64,000 bases of DNA from Breoghania sp037026715 (GCF_037026715.1 NZ_JBANCG010000010.1:106662-170661), one strand, 5' to 3'. Positions 48,889-58,779 are shown, numbered from the stretch's first letter. The notes: a model not told the origin generated them from the sequence alone. A program made the numbers and translations.

Positions 48889-49833
48889 TCAGGCGCCTTC
48901 CAGCACATAGGAGGCGATCATGGAGCGCACGCCGGCATGGATGGAGCTGCGGTGCCAGCGCTCGTGCCAAATGAGCGAGACCTGATAGCCGGGCGCGGCC
49001 ACCTCGCCCGGCGGCGCAAGGGCACGCAGGCTGTAGCGCGAGGCGAGATAGCGGGCCGAGGGGCCGGGCAGCACAAGCACGGCGTCGGTGTCCTGCACGA
49101 GCTGGGCGGCGGTGTGGATGTCGGGCACCGACAGGGTTTCGCCGGCCTGCGGGCGCAGCGCCTCCAGCCCGTCATGCACCTCGCCGAAGCCCGCATTGGC
49201 CCCCGACCCGATACGGATCGACAGGAAGCGGCCGAGATCCTGCCACGAAAGGGCCCCCTCCCCCGCCGGATGCCCCTCGCGCACCAGTGCCACGGCCGGC
49301 ACGGCGGGCAGCTTGCGGCAATAGAAGCCGGCCGGCGCGTCTTCGGCGAGCCCCAGCGCGATATCGAGGCTGCCCGCCTCCAGTTGGGACAGGATGTTGC
49401 GCGACCCGATCACCGGCAGGAACACGGTGGAGGGCGAGACTTCGCGGAAATAGCCGGTCAGGTTGCCGACCAGCAGCAGCGCCAGATAGTCCGGCATGGC
49501 AACGGCAAAGCGTTCGGGCCCGGGAATGTGCTCGGAAAAGATCTCGCCGATGTTCTCCAGCGCCGCCGCCACCTTGGGCGCCAGCATCTCGGCCAGCTCC
49601 GTCAGTTCGAACGCCCGGTTGCGCCGCACCAGCAACTCGTCGCCGAACATCTCGCGAAGGCGCGTCAGCGCGCGGCTCGTCGCCGGCTGGCTGAGCCCCA
49701 CCTCGCTGCCCGCCCGGGTGATGTTGCGACAGCGCAGCAGCGCATTCAGCACCAGCAGCAGATTGAGATCGAAATCGGCGAGATCGAACGCATGTCCAGC
49801 ATCGTCGGTGCGCAACACGAGCTTCGCCGTCAT
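48889..49833 (-). CDS. LysR family transcriptional regulator (second of a pair)
   Basis: 314 aa. Winged HTH at about 20-75 (LNLLLVLNALLRCRNITRAGSEVGLSQPATSRALTRLREMFGDELLVRRN), then a LysR substrate-binding domain. NodD-type start (DFDLNLLLVLNALL). ATG at 49833, five bases after the stop of the other LysR gene, so both are one transcript. Target genes are not evident. Confidence 0.9.
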   Translation of the reverse strand: MTAKLVLRTDDAGHAFDLADFDLNLLLVLNALLRCRNITRAGSEVGLSQPATSRALTRLREMFGDELLVRRNRAFELTELAEMLAPKVAAALENIGEIFSEHIPGPERFAVAMPDYLALLLVGNLTGYFREVSPSTVFLPVIGSRNILSQLEAGSLDIALGLAEDAPAGFYCRKLPAVPAVALVREGHPAGEGALSWQDLGRFLSIRIGSGANAGFGEVHDGLEALRPQAGETLSVPDIHTAAQLVQDTDAVLVLPGPSARYLASRYSLRALAPPGEVAAPGYQVSLIWHERWHRSSIHAGVRSMIASYVLEGA

Positions 49834-49838
49834 CCGCG

Positions 49839-50951
49839 TCACCCCCGCGCCATTGCGGCCGGCAGCAGGCGCAACGGTGCCGCATCGGGCGCGATCGCGG
49901 CCCGCGTCGCCCCCGCGATGTCGGCGATGAGATGGCGCCGGGCCGCATCCGCCGGCCCGGCCAGCCACGACAGCACGACCTCGTAGCCGGGAATGTCGAA
50001 GGGAGGGTGAAAGGCGGAGAGATTGAGCGTGCGGGTCAGCCACACCGCGATCGAGCGCGGCACGGTCAGCGCCATGCCGCCTTCGCAGACCATCAGCGCG
50101 GCGGAGGTGACGTCCGGGACATCCAGAAGGCGCGACCGGGAGAGCCCCTGTCCGATCAGCGCCTGGGCGACCTCGGGATGCGCCTCGCCGCCCGGCCCGG
50201 TCAGGTTGAGATGGGTGAGATCGAAGAACGCCTCACGCGTTGCCGGCGCCGCAGCCTTCGCGTCGTCGCCTTGCCGTCCCGTGTCCGGATCGCGGGCGGG
50301 GCCGGAGCCACGCGGCGGGGCGACGAGGGTGACGTAGGATTCCACCATCACCGTGGCGCGCTCGATATCCTCGCCCGGCTCGGCCGCGCCGCCGAGCACA
50401 TAATCGGCCGCGCGCGTGCGCAGCTGGACGAGACCTTCGCGCGAGGACAGATGCGTGTTCACCTTGAACATGCCCTGGCCGAAGCGCGTCGACTGCACGA
50501 TCCGCGGCATCAGCGCCGGGGCGAGGTTCGCGTCGATGCTGACGCGAAAGCCGTTGTCCACCTGGCGCAGGGACACCACGTCGCGCAGATGCGCCATGGT
50601 GGCCGGCAGCGTGCGGGCCAGATGCTCTCCGCGCGCGGTCAGCTTCATGCCGGCAAGACCGCGCACCAGGATATCGTCGTCGAGAAGATCGCGCAGACGC
50701 GACAACGCCCGGCTCATGGCCGGCTGCGTCTGCCCCACCCGGCGCGCGGCATGAGTGACGTTCTGGCAGATGAGCAGCGCCTCCAGGGCGACGAGAAGGT
50801 TCAGATCGACCCCGGCGAGGTTCACCGCCGATCCATTCATTCCCGGCCCGTTCACTGCCGACGCGTTCACTGCCGACCCGGCCAATGCCGATCCGGTCTC
50901 TGGGCTTGCGTCCTCGCCCGGCCGCGCATGGTCTCGAAAATCCCCGACCAC
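49839..50951 (-). CDS. LysR family transcriptional regulator (first of a pair)
   Basis: 370 aa. HTH at about 48-103 (VDLNLLVALEALLICQNVTHAARRVGQTQPAMSRALSRLRDLL). The GTG start is favoured by GAGGAGG five bases before it. The N-terminus then carries a short repeat, SAVNASAVNGPGMNGSAVN, from repeated 15-base units; an internal ATG at 50840 would remove it. It is about 60 residues longer than usual because of this end and an insert near 215-235. It diverges from the peroxidase gene. Confidence 0.88.
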   Translation of the reverse strand: MVGDFRDHARPGEDASPETGSALAGSAVNASAVNGPGMNGSAVNLAGVDLNLLVALEALLICQNVTHAARRVGQTQPAMSRALSRLRDLLDDDILVRGLAGMKLTARGEHLARTLPATMAHLRDVVSLRQVDNGFRVSIDANLAPALMPRIVQSTRFGQGMFKVNTHLSSREGLVQLRTRAADYVLGGAAEPGEDIERATVMVESYVTLVAPPRGSGPARDPDTGRQGDDAKAAAPATREAFFDLTHLNLTGPGGEAHPEVAQALIGQGLSRSRLLDVPDVTSAALMVCEGGMALTVPRSIAVWLTRTLNLSAFHPPFDIPGYEVVLSWLAGPADAARRHLIADIAGATRAAIAPDAAPLRLLPAAMARG

Positions 50952-51423
50952 ATTCGCCTCCTCGCTGCTCCTTCCGGCCGAACCGCGACCTTCGGCAAGA
51001 CATCCCGGGGCCGCCAGACGTTCTGGGGCCGCAAGACGTTCCGGGGCCGCAAGACGTTCCGGGGACCCTTTGCGTCAGCTTCACCAGAGATGCCTTGAAA
51101 CGGCCGCAGGGAAAAATGATTAACATTGTTATTTGTACATATGAACATTTATAAAATGGCCTTTTTTCGATCACGCATCAACACAGGGCATTTCGCACGT
51201 GCCTGAACGGCAGATGAGGCAGAGAACCGGACGGTGCGAAAATGCCGGCTTCGCGCCGCGCACAGGTGGCGGAGCATGACCCTACAGACCTGCCGGCGCC
51301 TTTAAATCATCACCGTGTGCATACCGGTATAACGGCTGTGCATACTGCTTTACGCAGGGGTTTCATGCATAAGAGTGCCCTGACAGACGCCGGAGCCACG
51401 AGCACGCCGGAAAGGGGAGAAGC
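50952..51423. promoter_or_regulatory. Divergent regulatory region, lysR pair and peroxidase
   Basis: 51007-51064 holds three 18-bp direct repeats (GGGGCCGCAAGACGTTCC type). 51110-51165 is strongly AT-rich and the likely promoter. ATACCGGTAT (51321-51330) is a palindrome about 95 bases before the peroxidase start, a possible LysR operator. No gene is seen. Confidence 0.5.
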
Positions 51424-52515
51424 ATGACGAGGGACGCCCGCAACGGCCCATATCGGGATCGCGCGATCACGCGCCGCGCGCCGCTGCCCAGTCGTCTCCC
51501 GCGCGCGTTCATCCGCCCGTTCACCCGCCCGTTTCTGGCCCTTCCGCTTTTGGCCCTTCTCTTTCCCGCCCTGCCTCTTCCGGCCGGCTCCGCGCAGGCC
51601 GAGCCCGCAGGCGCCTCCGCCCTGGACATGGAACCCATCTCGCCCATTCCCCTGAGAGGCGACTACGATGAGGCCAAGGCTGCGCTCGGCGAGCGGCTAT
51701 TCTCCGATCCGCGCCTGTCGGCGGGCAACGGGGTTTCCTGCGCCAGCTGTCACCTGCCCGACCACAGCCTTGCCGACGGATTGCCCGTCTCCGCCGGCCT
51801 GCCGGGGGCGCCCGGACTGACCAACACGCTGTCGCTGTTCAATGTCGGGCATGCCGCGAAGCTGGGTTGGGACGGACAGACGCTGACGCTGGCCGAACAG
51901 CTCGACACCATCATCCAGAAGAGCAACACCATGGCCGCGCGCTGGCCGGACCTGCTGGCGCTGCTGCGCCGCGATGAGGTCCTCAACCGGAACTTCGCCG
52001 CCCTCTTCGACGGAGGCATCGCCCGGGACAGCGTGCTCGAGGCGCTGGCGCAGTACCTCAAATCCCTCGACACGCCGAACGCGCCCTTCGACCGCTACCT
52101 GCGTGGCGAGCGCGACGCGATCAGTGCCCAGGCGCGAGAGGGCTACCGGCTTTTCAAGGATTACGGCTGCGTCTCCTGTCATCAGGGGGTCAATGTCGGC
52201 GGTAACATGTTGCAGGTATTCGGTATTTTCGGCGAGCCGAAAGCCGCCGCGCTCGGACCCGAGACCCCCGGATCGGCGCGTGGAACCGGCATTTCGCAGG
52301 ACCGTCCGGTGTTCCGCGTGCCCGTGCTGCGCAACGTGGCGCAGACCGCCCCCTATTTCCACGACGGTTCCGCCGAAACGCTGGCGGAGGCCATCTCCAT
52401 CATGGCCCGGTTCCAGCTCGGCCGGGAGATCAGCGACGGCGACATCGCCGCCATCGAAGCCTTTCTGCGCTCGCTCACCGGTCTCTATCGCGGAAAACCC
52501 GTAGGGGATATGTAG
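51424..52515 (+). CDS. Di-haem cytochrome c peroxidase family protein
   Basis: 363 aa. A long basic N-terminus leads into a signal sequence (PFLALPLLALLFPALPLPAGSAQA). The two haem sites are CASCH (about 106-110) and CVSCH (about 249-253), as in bacterial cytochrome c peroxidases and MauG. It would reduce hydrogen peroxide in the periplasm with electrons from a c-type cytochrome. It precedes the histidine kinase by two bases, so peroxide handling and the signalling pair are probably linked. Confidence 0.9.
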   Translation: MTRDARNGPYRDRAITRRAPLPSRLPRAFIRPFTRPFLALPLLALLFPALPLPAGSAQAEPAGASALDMEPISPIPLRGDYDEAKAALGERLFSDPRLSAGNGVSCASCHLPDHSLADGLPVSAGLPGAPGLTNTLSLFNVGHAAKLGWDGQTLTLAEQLDTIIQKSNTMAARWPDLLALLRRDEVLNRNFAALFDGGIARDSVLEALAQYLKSLDTPNAPFDRYLRGERDAISAQAREGYRLFKDYGCVSCHQGVNVGGNMLQVFGIFGEPKAAALGPETPGSARGTGISQDRPVFRVPVLRNVAQTAPYFHDGSAETLAEAISIMARFQLGREISDGDIAAIEAFLRSLTGLYRGKPVGDM

Positions 52516-52517
52516 AT

Positions 52518-54371
52518 ATGGCAAGGGAAGCGCGACGGAATGCAGCGGGAGACAGCGTCTTGACCTCTTTCTCCATCAGCGATCGCCGCACGAGCCGCCG
52601 GATCTGGGTTCTGTGCATCGGCCTGATCGCGGCGATCCTCGCCGGGCTCGGCCTGCTGATCTGGTCGATCGACCGGGCCGGGCAGCCGGCCTCCGATTTC
52701 CGCGCCCGTTTCGACCGGTTGCGCGGCCTCGATACCGAATGGGACAAGGAAATCCTGTCGTTGCAACTCGGCATGGCGCCGAATTACGACGCGGTGACCA
52801 ACGCCGCACGCGATCTCAAGCTGGAGTTGCGCGCGCTGATGAGCGTGAGCGCGCACCGCCCTTCCCTCGCCCCGCTCGTCGAACCGCTGGAGACGTTCGC
52901 GCGCACCATCGACCGCAAGGACGTGCTGTCGGAGCGCATCAAGGCCAGCTACGCGATGCTGCGCAATTCCGTCGCGGTGCTGCCCGCCGCCATCACCGAC
53001 GCCTATGACGATCCGGAGATCGTCGCGCCGGTGCCGGGCCTTGCCGGTGCCGACAAGCGCACAGCCGACCTGCTGACCGAGACCATCACCGCCATGGTGG
53101 GCTTCATCACCACCCCCACCCCGCTGCTGCAGCAGACGGTGACGGCGCGCATCGCCGCCGCCCGCGAGGCGACCGGCGCCCTCCCCCCGGAGCTGGCGCA
53201 GACCGTGGAGCGCTTTCTGGTACAGATCGAGGTGGTGATCCGCGAAAGAGCCCGCAGCAACGACCTGATGGTCGCCGTGACCGCGCTCGATTCCGAGCGC
53301 GTCGCTGGGCGGGTGGAAAGCGAATTGCAGACGCTGGAGGCCGCCAGCGCCAGCCTTCAGCGTCGCCTGTCCGATCTGGCCATCCTTCTGGCCGGCGGGC
53401 TGGTTCTCACCCTTGTTGCGACCGCCTTCCTGCTGTGGCGCCGCTTCTCCCGCCTCAGCCGCGACAACGTTCTCCTGAAGCAGGCCAACGCCGACGCGGA
53501 GGAACAGCTGGTGCAATCGGCCAAGCTGTCATCCCTGGGGCAGATGGTGGCCGGCATCACCCACGAGATCAACACGCCGCTGGCATACGTCAAGGCCGTG
53601 TTCGAGCTGATCAAGGAACGGGTTCTGGCGTCGCCGGAACTGCTGGAGACGCCCCGCGGCCTGCAGGAGCCGGAGGACGAGGCCGAGCGCGCGGCGGCGC
53701 GCGAATGGCGCGAGGACATGACGACCCTGCTCGACGACGGCCTGCACGGCCTGGAGGAGATCGCCACGCTAGTGCGCACGATGAAGAACTTCTCCCGTCT
53801 CGACAAGGGACACGTGGAAAGCGTGTCGGTGGAGGAGACCATCGACAGCGCCCTGCTGCTCGCCCGCGCCAAGATGGACCCGGCCATCGAGGTGCGTCAG
53901 GAATTCGGGTCCGTTCCGCCGATCATGGCCTCCGCATCGCAGCTTCGCCAGGTGCTGCTGAACCTGATCGTCAACGCGGCCGAGGCGATCGGCGAGAACG
54001 GGCAGGGCGCGGCGTCGGGCGTATTGGAGCTGCGGACGCGGCTCACCGCCTCCGACATGGTCCAGATCGACGTCAGCGACAACGGCCCGGGCATCGCGCC
54101 CGACGATCTCGCCCGGGTGTTCGATCCCTTCTTCACCACCAAGGCGGTGGGCGAGGGCACGGGAATGGGCCTTTCGATCTGCCATCGCATCGTGGAGAAC
54201 CACGGCGGCACGATCGCGGTGAATTCGCAGCCCGGCAGGGGCACCGTCTTCACCGTGACCCTGCCGCGCCAGGGCGGCCCCGTACCAGGCTCCAGCGAGG
54301 ACGCAAGCAAGGACGCTGACATGACGGAGGGCGCATCGGGGCACGGCTCCGACGCCTCGCGCGCCGCATGA
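52518..54371 (+). CDS. Membrane sensor histidine kinase
   Basis: 617 aa. Membrane helices at about 29-50 and 286-306 enclose a helical periplasmic sensor of about 235 residues. Then come a short coiled coil, a HisKA-like region with His349 in GITHEINTPL, and an HATPase with NLIVNAAEAIG, DNGPGIAPDDL and GTGMGLSI. The class resembles kinases of the ZraS/HupT group. It is in one operon with the peroxidase and the response regulator. The signal is unknown. Confidence 0.92.
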   Translation: MAREARRNAAGDSVLTSFSISDRRTSRRIWVLCIGLIAAILAGLGLLIWSIDRAGQPASDFRARFDRLRGLDTEWDKEILSLQLGMAPNYDAVTNAARDLKLELRALMSVSAHRPSLAPLVEPLETFARTIDRKDVLSERIKASYAMLRNSVAVLPAAITDAYDDPEIVAPVPGLAGADKRTADLLTETITAMVGFITTPTPLLQQTVTARIAAAREATGALPPELAQTVERFLVQIEVVIRERARSNDLMVAVTALDSERVAGRVESELQTLEAASASLQRRLSDLAILLAGGLVLTLVATAFLLWRRFSRLSRDNVLLKQANADAEEQLVQSAKLSSLGQMVAGITHEINTPLAYVKAVFELIKERVLASPELLETPRGLQEPEDEAERAAAREWREDMTTLLDDGLHGLEEIATLVRTMKNFSRLDKGHVESVSVEETIDSALLLARAKMDPAIEVRQEFGSVPPIMASASQLRQVLLNLIVNAAEAIGENGQGAASGVLELRTRLTASDMVQIDVSDNGPGIAPDDLARVFDPFFTTKAVGEGTGMGLSICHRIVENHGGTIAVNSQPGRGTVFTVTLPRQGGPVPGSSEDASKDADMTEGASGHGSDASRAA

Positions 54372-54429
54372 GCCGCGCCACGTCCATAACAGCCCAGAAG
54401 ACGGCCCCCATACCGGGAGAGAAACCGAG

Positions 54430-55356
54430 ATGACCGACAAGCCCGTCCTCCTCTTCGTGGACGACGAGGAGCGGATCGTCAGACTGCTCCGCATGATGTT
54501 CCGCGGCGAATACGAGGTTCACGGCGCGCACGGCGCGGCCGAAGCGCTCGCGATCCTCGAGACGACCGCGGTCGACGTCATCGTGTCCGACCAGCGCATG
54601 CCGGAGGTGACCGGCATCGAACTGCTGGCCACGGTGCGCAAGCGCTGGCCCGCGACGGTGCGCATCCTGCTGACCGGCTACAGCGACCTCGTCGCCATCA
54701 TCGGCGCTGTGAACGAGGGCGAGGTGTACCAGTTTCTCAACAAGCCGTGGGACCAGACGGAACTGCGCGCCGTGGTGGCCGAGGCCGTGGAGGCCTCCCG
54801 CGCGACGCGCAGGACGCGCAAGGCAATCGAGCCGGTGTGGCGCCGCGACAGCGATGCGCCGCAATTCTCCATCACCTCCCAGCTTCTCACCATCGACGGC
54901 GTGGACAGCGACCGGCGCGAGGTGATGGAAATGTTCACCTACGACTATCAGGTCCACGCCGCGGCCTCGATCAGCGAGGCCTTGAGGGTTCTGGAGCAGG
55001 AACAGATCGGCGTGATCGTCACCAATGCCGAGGTGGACGGCGTCGACATGACGGATCTTCTTTGCGAGGTGGCGCGGTTCGACCCGGCGATTACAGTGGT
55101 CGTGATGACGTCAGAGCCGCAAAGCGACACGGTGATCCGGCTGATCAATTCCGGCAAGATATACCGTTTCGCGATCAAGCCGCTGAGCCCGAACCTGTTC
55201 CGCCTGGCGGTGAACGCCGCAATGCGCGAGCACCACCGCCGGCTGGCGGATCCCCGCATCGTCCGCGTCCGCATGCGCAACGAGGCCCTTGCGAGCGAAG
55301 ACAGCGCCTATTCCGCCTTCACCGACTGCTTCTCCCGTTTCACCAAGGTGACCTGA
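54430..55356 (+). CDS. Response regulator with a second, degenerate receiver
   Basis: 308 aa. First receiver: Asp11/Asp12, phospho-acceptor Asp54 (SDQRMP), Lys105 (NKPW). Residues about 145-280 form a second receiver-like fold in which the acceptor position reads VTNAEVDG, with no Asp, so it cannot be phosphorylated in the usual way. No DNA-binding or output enzyme is visible. It is likely an adaptor acting by protein contact, partnered with the kinase 58 bases upstream. Confidence 0.85.
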   Translation: MTDKPVLLFVDDEERIVRLLRMMFRGEYEVHGAHGAAEALAILETTAVDVIVSDQRMPEVTGIELLATVRKRWPATVRILLTGYSDLVAIIGAVNEGEVYQFLNKPWDQTELRAVVAEAVEASRATRRTRKAIEPVWRRDSDAPQFSITSQLLTIDGVDSDRREVMEMFTYDYQVHAAASISEALRVLEQEQIGVIVTNAEVDGVDMTDLLCEVARFDPAITVVVMTSEPQSDTVIRLINSGKIYRFAIKPLSPNLFRLAVNAAMREHHRRLADPRIVRVRMRNEALASEDSAYSAFTDCFSRFTKVT

Positions 55357-55366
55357 GGCGGTTCGG

Positions 55367-55431
55367 ACTTGCCAATTGGCAAGTTTCGGTCGCGGGGAGG
55401 CGGGGAGGGCAAACTTGCCAGTTGGCAAGTT
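55367..55431. repeat. Two CTTGCCA..TGGCAAG palindromes between convergent genes
   Basis: ACTTGCCAATTGGCAAGT (55367-55384, perfect 18 bp) and AACTTGCCA-GT-TGGCAAGTT (55412-55431), 28 bases apart. They lie between the end of the response regulator and the end of the dehydrogenase gene. They might be bidirectional terminators, although no T run follows, or paired binding sites. Confidence 0.7.
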
Positions 55432-55512
55432 CCCCACAAGGCGCCCGGACGCACGCGCTGCAGGGCGCACGAAAGGACACGACATCCGCCCGTCGCGCCG
55501 CGCGGAACCGGA

Positions 55513-56787
55513 TCAGAAGCGCCGGGGATCGAAGGGGGCGAGCGAAATATCCGGCTCGCGCCGTGCCGCGAGTGCGCGCACAAGCTCGGCGGTTCCCGCC
55601 GACTGCGTCAGTCCCAGATGACCATGCCCGAAGGCGTAGATCACCCGGTCCGCCTTCGGCGCGCGCGCGATCACCGGCAGACTGTCGGGCAGCGACGGAC
55701 GGAAGCCCATCCATTGCGTGCCGCCGCTGGGATCGAAGCCCTGAAGGAAGTCGGCCGCCTTGCGCACCAGGATCTCGGCCCGCCGGTAGTTCGGCGCGAG
55801 CTTCAGCCCGCCGAGTTCCACCGCCCCGCCGACCCGCAGGCCCTCGCCGATGCGACTGACGACGAAGCCGTGATTGGCGAAGGTCACGTGCGTGCGCAGA
55901 TCGAAGCTGGCGGTCGGGAAGGTGGTATTGTAGCCGCGCTCGGTATCGAGCGGGATGCGGTCGCCGAGCATGCGCGCGATCTGGTGCGACCACGCGCCGG
56001 CCGCAACGAGAAGCTGGTCGGCCCGGTGTGTGCCAGGTCCGGCGCCTGAACCGGTGCCAGTATCTGTGACAATCTCGACCCCGTCCTCAAGCTGGCGCAC
56101 GGCCAGAACCTCGGCGATCTCGATCTCCCCGCCGGCCGCCACGAAGGCGCGGGCGAGGTGCTGCGTCCACGCTTCCGGGTCCACCGTGTTCATCCAGTCC
56201 GGCGTGAAGCCGGCATGGGTGAAGCGCGGGCTCAGGCCCGGCTGGATCTCGGCGATCGCATCGGGGCTTTCAAGCAGATCGAAGGCGATGCCGTGGCGGC
56301 GGCGCTGGTTCCACGCCGGTTTCGAGGCCTCGAACTGCGCGCGGCCCTCATAGACCTGAAGCTGACCTTCGCGCCGCATCAGGGGCTCGCCGGAAACCCG
56401 GACGATCAGCCGCTCCAGCGCCGCGCGTGACAGCCCCATGAGGCTCGACTGCGCCGCGACCGAAGCCTCGAAGCGCGATTTCGCGGTGGCACGCCAGAAA
56501 TGCAGCATCCAGGGCATGATCTTCGCCGCATAGGCGGGGCGCAGCGACAGCGGTCCGAGCGGATCCAGCAGCCATTTCGGCGCCTTGCGCATGATGCCGG
56601 GCGCGGCAAGCGGCTCCACCTCGGCAAAGGCGAAGGCGCCGGCATTGCCGCGCGAGGCTTCCGCCGCAATGCCCTTCCGGTCGATGACCCGAACCCGGTG
56701 CCCGTCGGCCTGCAACGCCAGCGCGGCGGTCACCCCGATGATGCCCGCGCCGATGACAATGATTTCAGCTTGTGTTGACTGCGCCAA
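55513..56787 (-). CDS. FAD-dependent D-amino acid/D-hydroxyproline dehydrogenase
   Basis: 424 aa, DadA/DAO family: IIVIGAGIIGVTAALALQ (about 9-26) binds FAD, and the C-terminus holds GFRPSLPDSLPVIARAP and GHGHLGLTQSAGTAELV. In this cluster it would oxidise cis-4-hydroxy-D-proline, the product of the epimerase, to pyrroline-4-hydroxy-2-carboxylate. The start is a TTG with GAGG six bases before it; no in-frame ATG exists upstream. Family sure, substrate from context. Confidence 0.85.
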   Translation of the reverse strand: MAQSTQAEIIVIGAGIIGVTAALALQADGHRVRVIDRKGIAAEASRGNAGAFAFAEVEPLAAPGIMRKAPKWLLDPLGPLSLRPAYAAKIMPWMLHFWRATAKSRFEASVAAQSSLMGLSRAALERLIVRVSGEPLMRREGQLQVYEGRAQFEASKPAWNQRRRHGIAFDLLESPDAIAEIQPGLSPRFTHAGFTPDWMNTVDPEAWTQHLARAFVAAGGEIEIAEVLAVRQLEDGVEIVTDTGTGSGAGPGTHRADQLLVAAGAWSHQIARMLGDRIPLDTERGYNTTFPTASFDLRTHVTFANHGFVVSRIGEGLRVGGAVELGGLKLAPNYRRAEILVRKAADFLQGFDPSGGTQWMGFRPSLPDSLPVIARAPKADRVIYAFGHGHLGLTQSAGTAELVRALAARREPDISLAPFDPRRF

Positions 56788-56872
56788 GACGGACCTCGAT
56801 CGATCTCGATTGGAACGAAGCCCCCGACGTCGGACCGGCGCCGGGGAAGGGGAGTGGCACGAGGGGAGGGGA

Positions 56873-57805
56873 TCAGGGATCGATTCCCTGTCGGAACGGA
56901 TCTTCCTTCAGGAACAACAGGTTGCTTTCGGCCATCACGTAGGCCTTGCCGGTGATCGAGGGGATCACGCCGCCGTTCGGCCCGTTGCGATAGGAGAGGC
57001 GATAGGTGCTGCCGATGATGCTTTCCTGGACGATCTCCTCGCCCTCGGCCAGGCGCCCCTCGGCGGCAAGGCAGGCGAGGCGGGCGGAACTGCCGGTGCC
57101 GCAGGGCGAGCGGTCATAGGCATCGTCCGGGCAGAGCACGAAATTGCGGCTGTGCCCTTCCGCCGTTTCCGCCGGACCGTAGAAGATCACGTGATCGACC
57201 GGCATGCCGTCCGCGCCGCCGAGCCCTTGCGCCAGCAGCGTTTCGCGTATGGCGACCGCCGCGTCGGAGAGCCGGCGAATGTTCGACGCGGTGACCGGGA
57301 TCGGGCTCGGATCGACGATGAAGAAGCAGTTGCCGCCATAGGCGATATCGCCGGTGACGGTGCCCAGACCCTCGACCTCGACCGAAACGCCCTTGCGGTC
57401 GCGCCGGCTCTCGATATTGGTCACGGTCACGGTGTTGGCGTCGCGCACATCGACGGTGACCACGCCCACCGGCGTCTCGATCCGGTGTTTGCCGAGCCCG
57501 ATGCGTCCCATGTGAACGAGCGTTGCGGCAAGGCCGATGGTGCCATGACCGCACATGCCAAGCACCGCCTCGGCGTCGAAATAGATCACGCCGGTCACGC
57601 AGGTCGCATCGACCGGCTCCACCAGCAGCGCGCAGACCATCGCGACCTGCCCGCGCGGCTCCAGGATCACCGAGCGGTAGAACGCGCGGTGCTCGGTTGC
57701 AAGTCTTGCGGCGCGCTCGGCGAGCGGCCCGGATCCAAGATCCGGCCCCCCGTCGAGGATCACCCGGGTGGGCTCGCCCCCGGTGTGGCTGTCGATCACA
57801 TGCAT
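56873..57805 (-). CDS. 4-hydroxyproline 2-epimerase
   Basis: 310 aa, proline racemase family. Two catalytic cysteines: Cys85 in MCGHGT and Cys235 in SPCGTGSS. Two cysteines define racemases and epimerases; a Thr at the second position would mark the 3-hydroxyproline dehydratase. Starts MHVIDSHTGGEPTRV. It overlaps the end of the deaminase gene by 10 bases; ATG with GGGGGAG before it. It converts trans-4-hydroxy-L-proline to the D form. Confidence 0.9.
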   Translation of the reverse strand: MHVIDSHTGGEPTRVILDGGPDLGSGPLAERAARLATEHRAFYRSVILEPRGQVAMVCALLVEPVDATCVTGVIYFDAEAVLGMCGHGTIGLAATLVHMGRIGLGKHRIETPVGVVTVDVRDANTVTVTNIESRRDRKGVSVEVEGLGTVTGDIAYGGNCFFIVDPSPIPVTASNIRRLSDAAVAIRETLLAQGLGGADGMPVDHVIFYGPAETAEGHSRNFVLCPDDAYDRSPCGTGSSARLACLAAEGRLAEGEEIVQESIIGSTYRLSYRNGPNGGVIPSITGKAYVMAESNLLFLKEDPFRQGIDP

Positions 57806-58779
57806 TCGGCGATCACTCCCCCCTGCTTCGACCAGTTCGCAAACCACGCGTTGAACTGGTTGAACTGCGCCTCGCAGAACCTCGCCTGGGAGGGCGACAG
57901 CGCGTCGGTCTCGTTGATGTTGAGCGCATATTCGCGCTCGCCCTTCAGCATCATCAGGTGCTTGAAGTAAAGCACCAGATCGACGCCCTCGTCGAACTTG
58001 GCGAGCACCGAGAAGGCGTCAGTCAGCTCGCGCGCGCGCAGATCGGCCTCGGGGCAGCCCTCGGCCGCGCGGCGCGACAGGGCGACCAGCAGCAGCGCCT
58101 CCTTCGGCAGGATGCTGCCGATGCCGGTGATCGTGCCGACCGCGCCGCATTTGACGAAGCCGTGGTAGACCTCGGTATCGACGCCCACCATCAGGATCAC
58201 GTCGTCGTCTTGCGAGGTGATGTGCTCGGCCGCGTAGCTCAGGTCCGCCTTGCCGCCGAACTCCTTGAAGCCGATCAGGTTCTTGTGTTCCGCGCGCAGG
58301 GCGAAGAACAGGTCCGCCTTGGTCGAATAGCCGTAATAGGGGCTGTTGTAGATGATCGCCGGCACATCCGGCGCGGCGTCCAGGATCGCCTTGAAGTGGT
58401 TGCGCTGGGCGGCGACCGACAGTCCGCGCGAGAGCACGCGCGGGATCACCATCAGCCCGGCGGCGCCGACCTTCTGGGCATGGGCGGCATGCGCCACGGC
58501 CGACTTCGTGTTGATCGCGCCGGTTCCAACGACGACCGGCACGCCGGCCCTGGTCAGGCGCTCCACGCCCTCCATGCGCTGTTCGTCGGTCAAGAGCGGC
58601 CAGTCCCCGCAAGAGCCGCAATAGACGACGCCGGACATGCCGGCCGCCCTCAGCTCCTGCCCCTTGCGCACCAGCGCGTCGAAATCGGGTTCGCGGTCGG
58701 CGGTGCACGGCGTCAGCAGCGCGGGGATGGTGCCGAGAAAGACGTCCTTGTTCATGGTTTTGTTCGGGGATTGGGTCAT
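57796..58779 (-). CDS. HypD-like deaminase, DapA/dihydrodipicolinate synthase family
   Basis: 327 aa, class I aldolase fold: GTIPALLTPCT at the start, Tyr in YNSPYYGY (about 130-137), Schiff-base Lys in LIGFKEFGG. In hydroxyproline clusters this family member deaminates pyrroline-4-hydroxy-2-carboxylate to 2,5-dioxopentanoate (alpha-ketoglutarate semialdehyde). ATG at 58779 has GGAG eight bases before it. The next dehydrogenase of the path is not in the window. Confidence 0.85.
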   Translation of the reverse strand: MTQSPNKTMNKDVFLGTIPALLTPCTADREPDFDALVRKGQELRAAGMSGVVYCGSCGDWPLLTDEQRMEGVERLTRAGVPVVVGTGAINTKSAVAHAAHAQKVGAAGLMVIPRVLSRGLSVAAQRNHFKAILDAAPDVPAIIYNSPYYGYSTKADLFFALRAEHKNLIGFKEFGGKADLSYAAEHITSQDDDVILMVGVDTEVYHGFVKCGAVGTITGIGSILPKEALLLVALSRRAAEGCPEADLRARELTDAFSVLAKFDEGVDLVLYFKHLMMLKGEREYALNINETDALSPSQARFCEAQFNQFNAWFANWSKQGGVIAECM

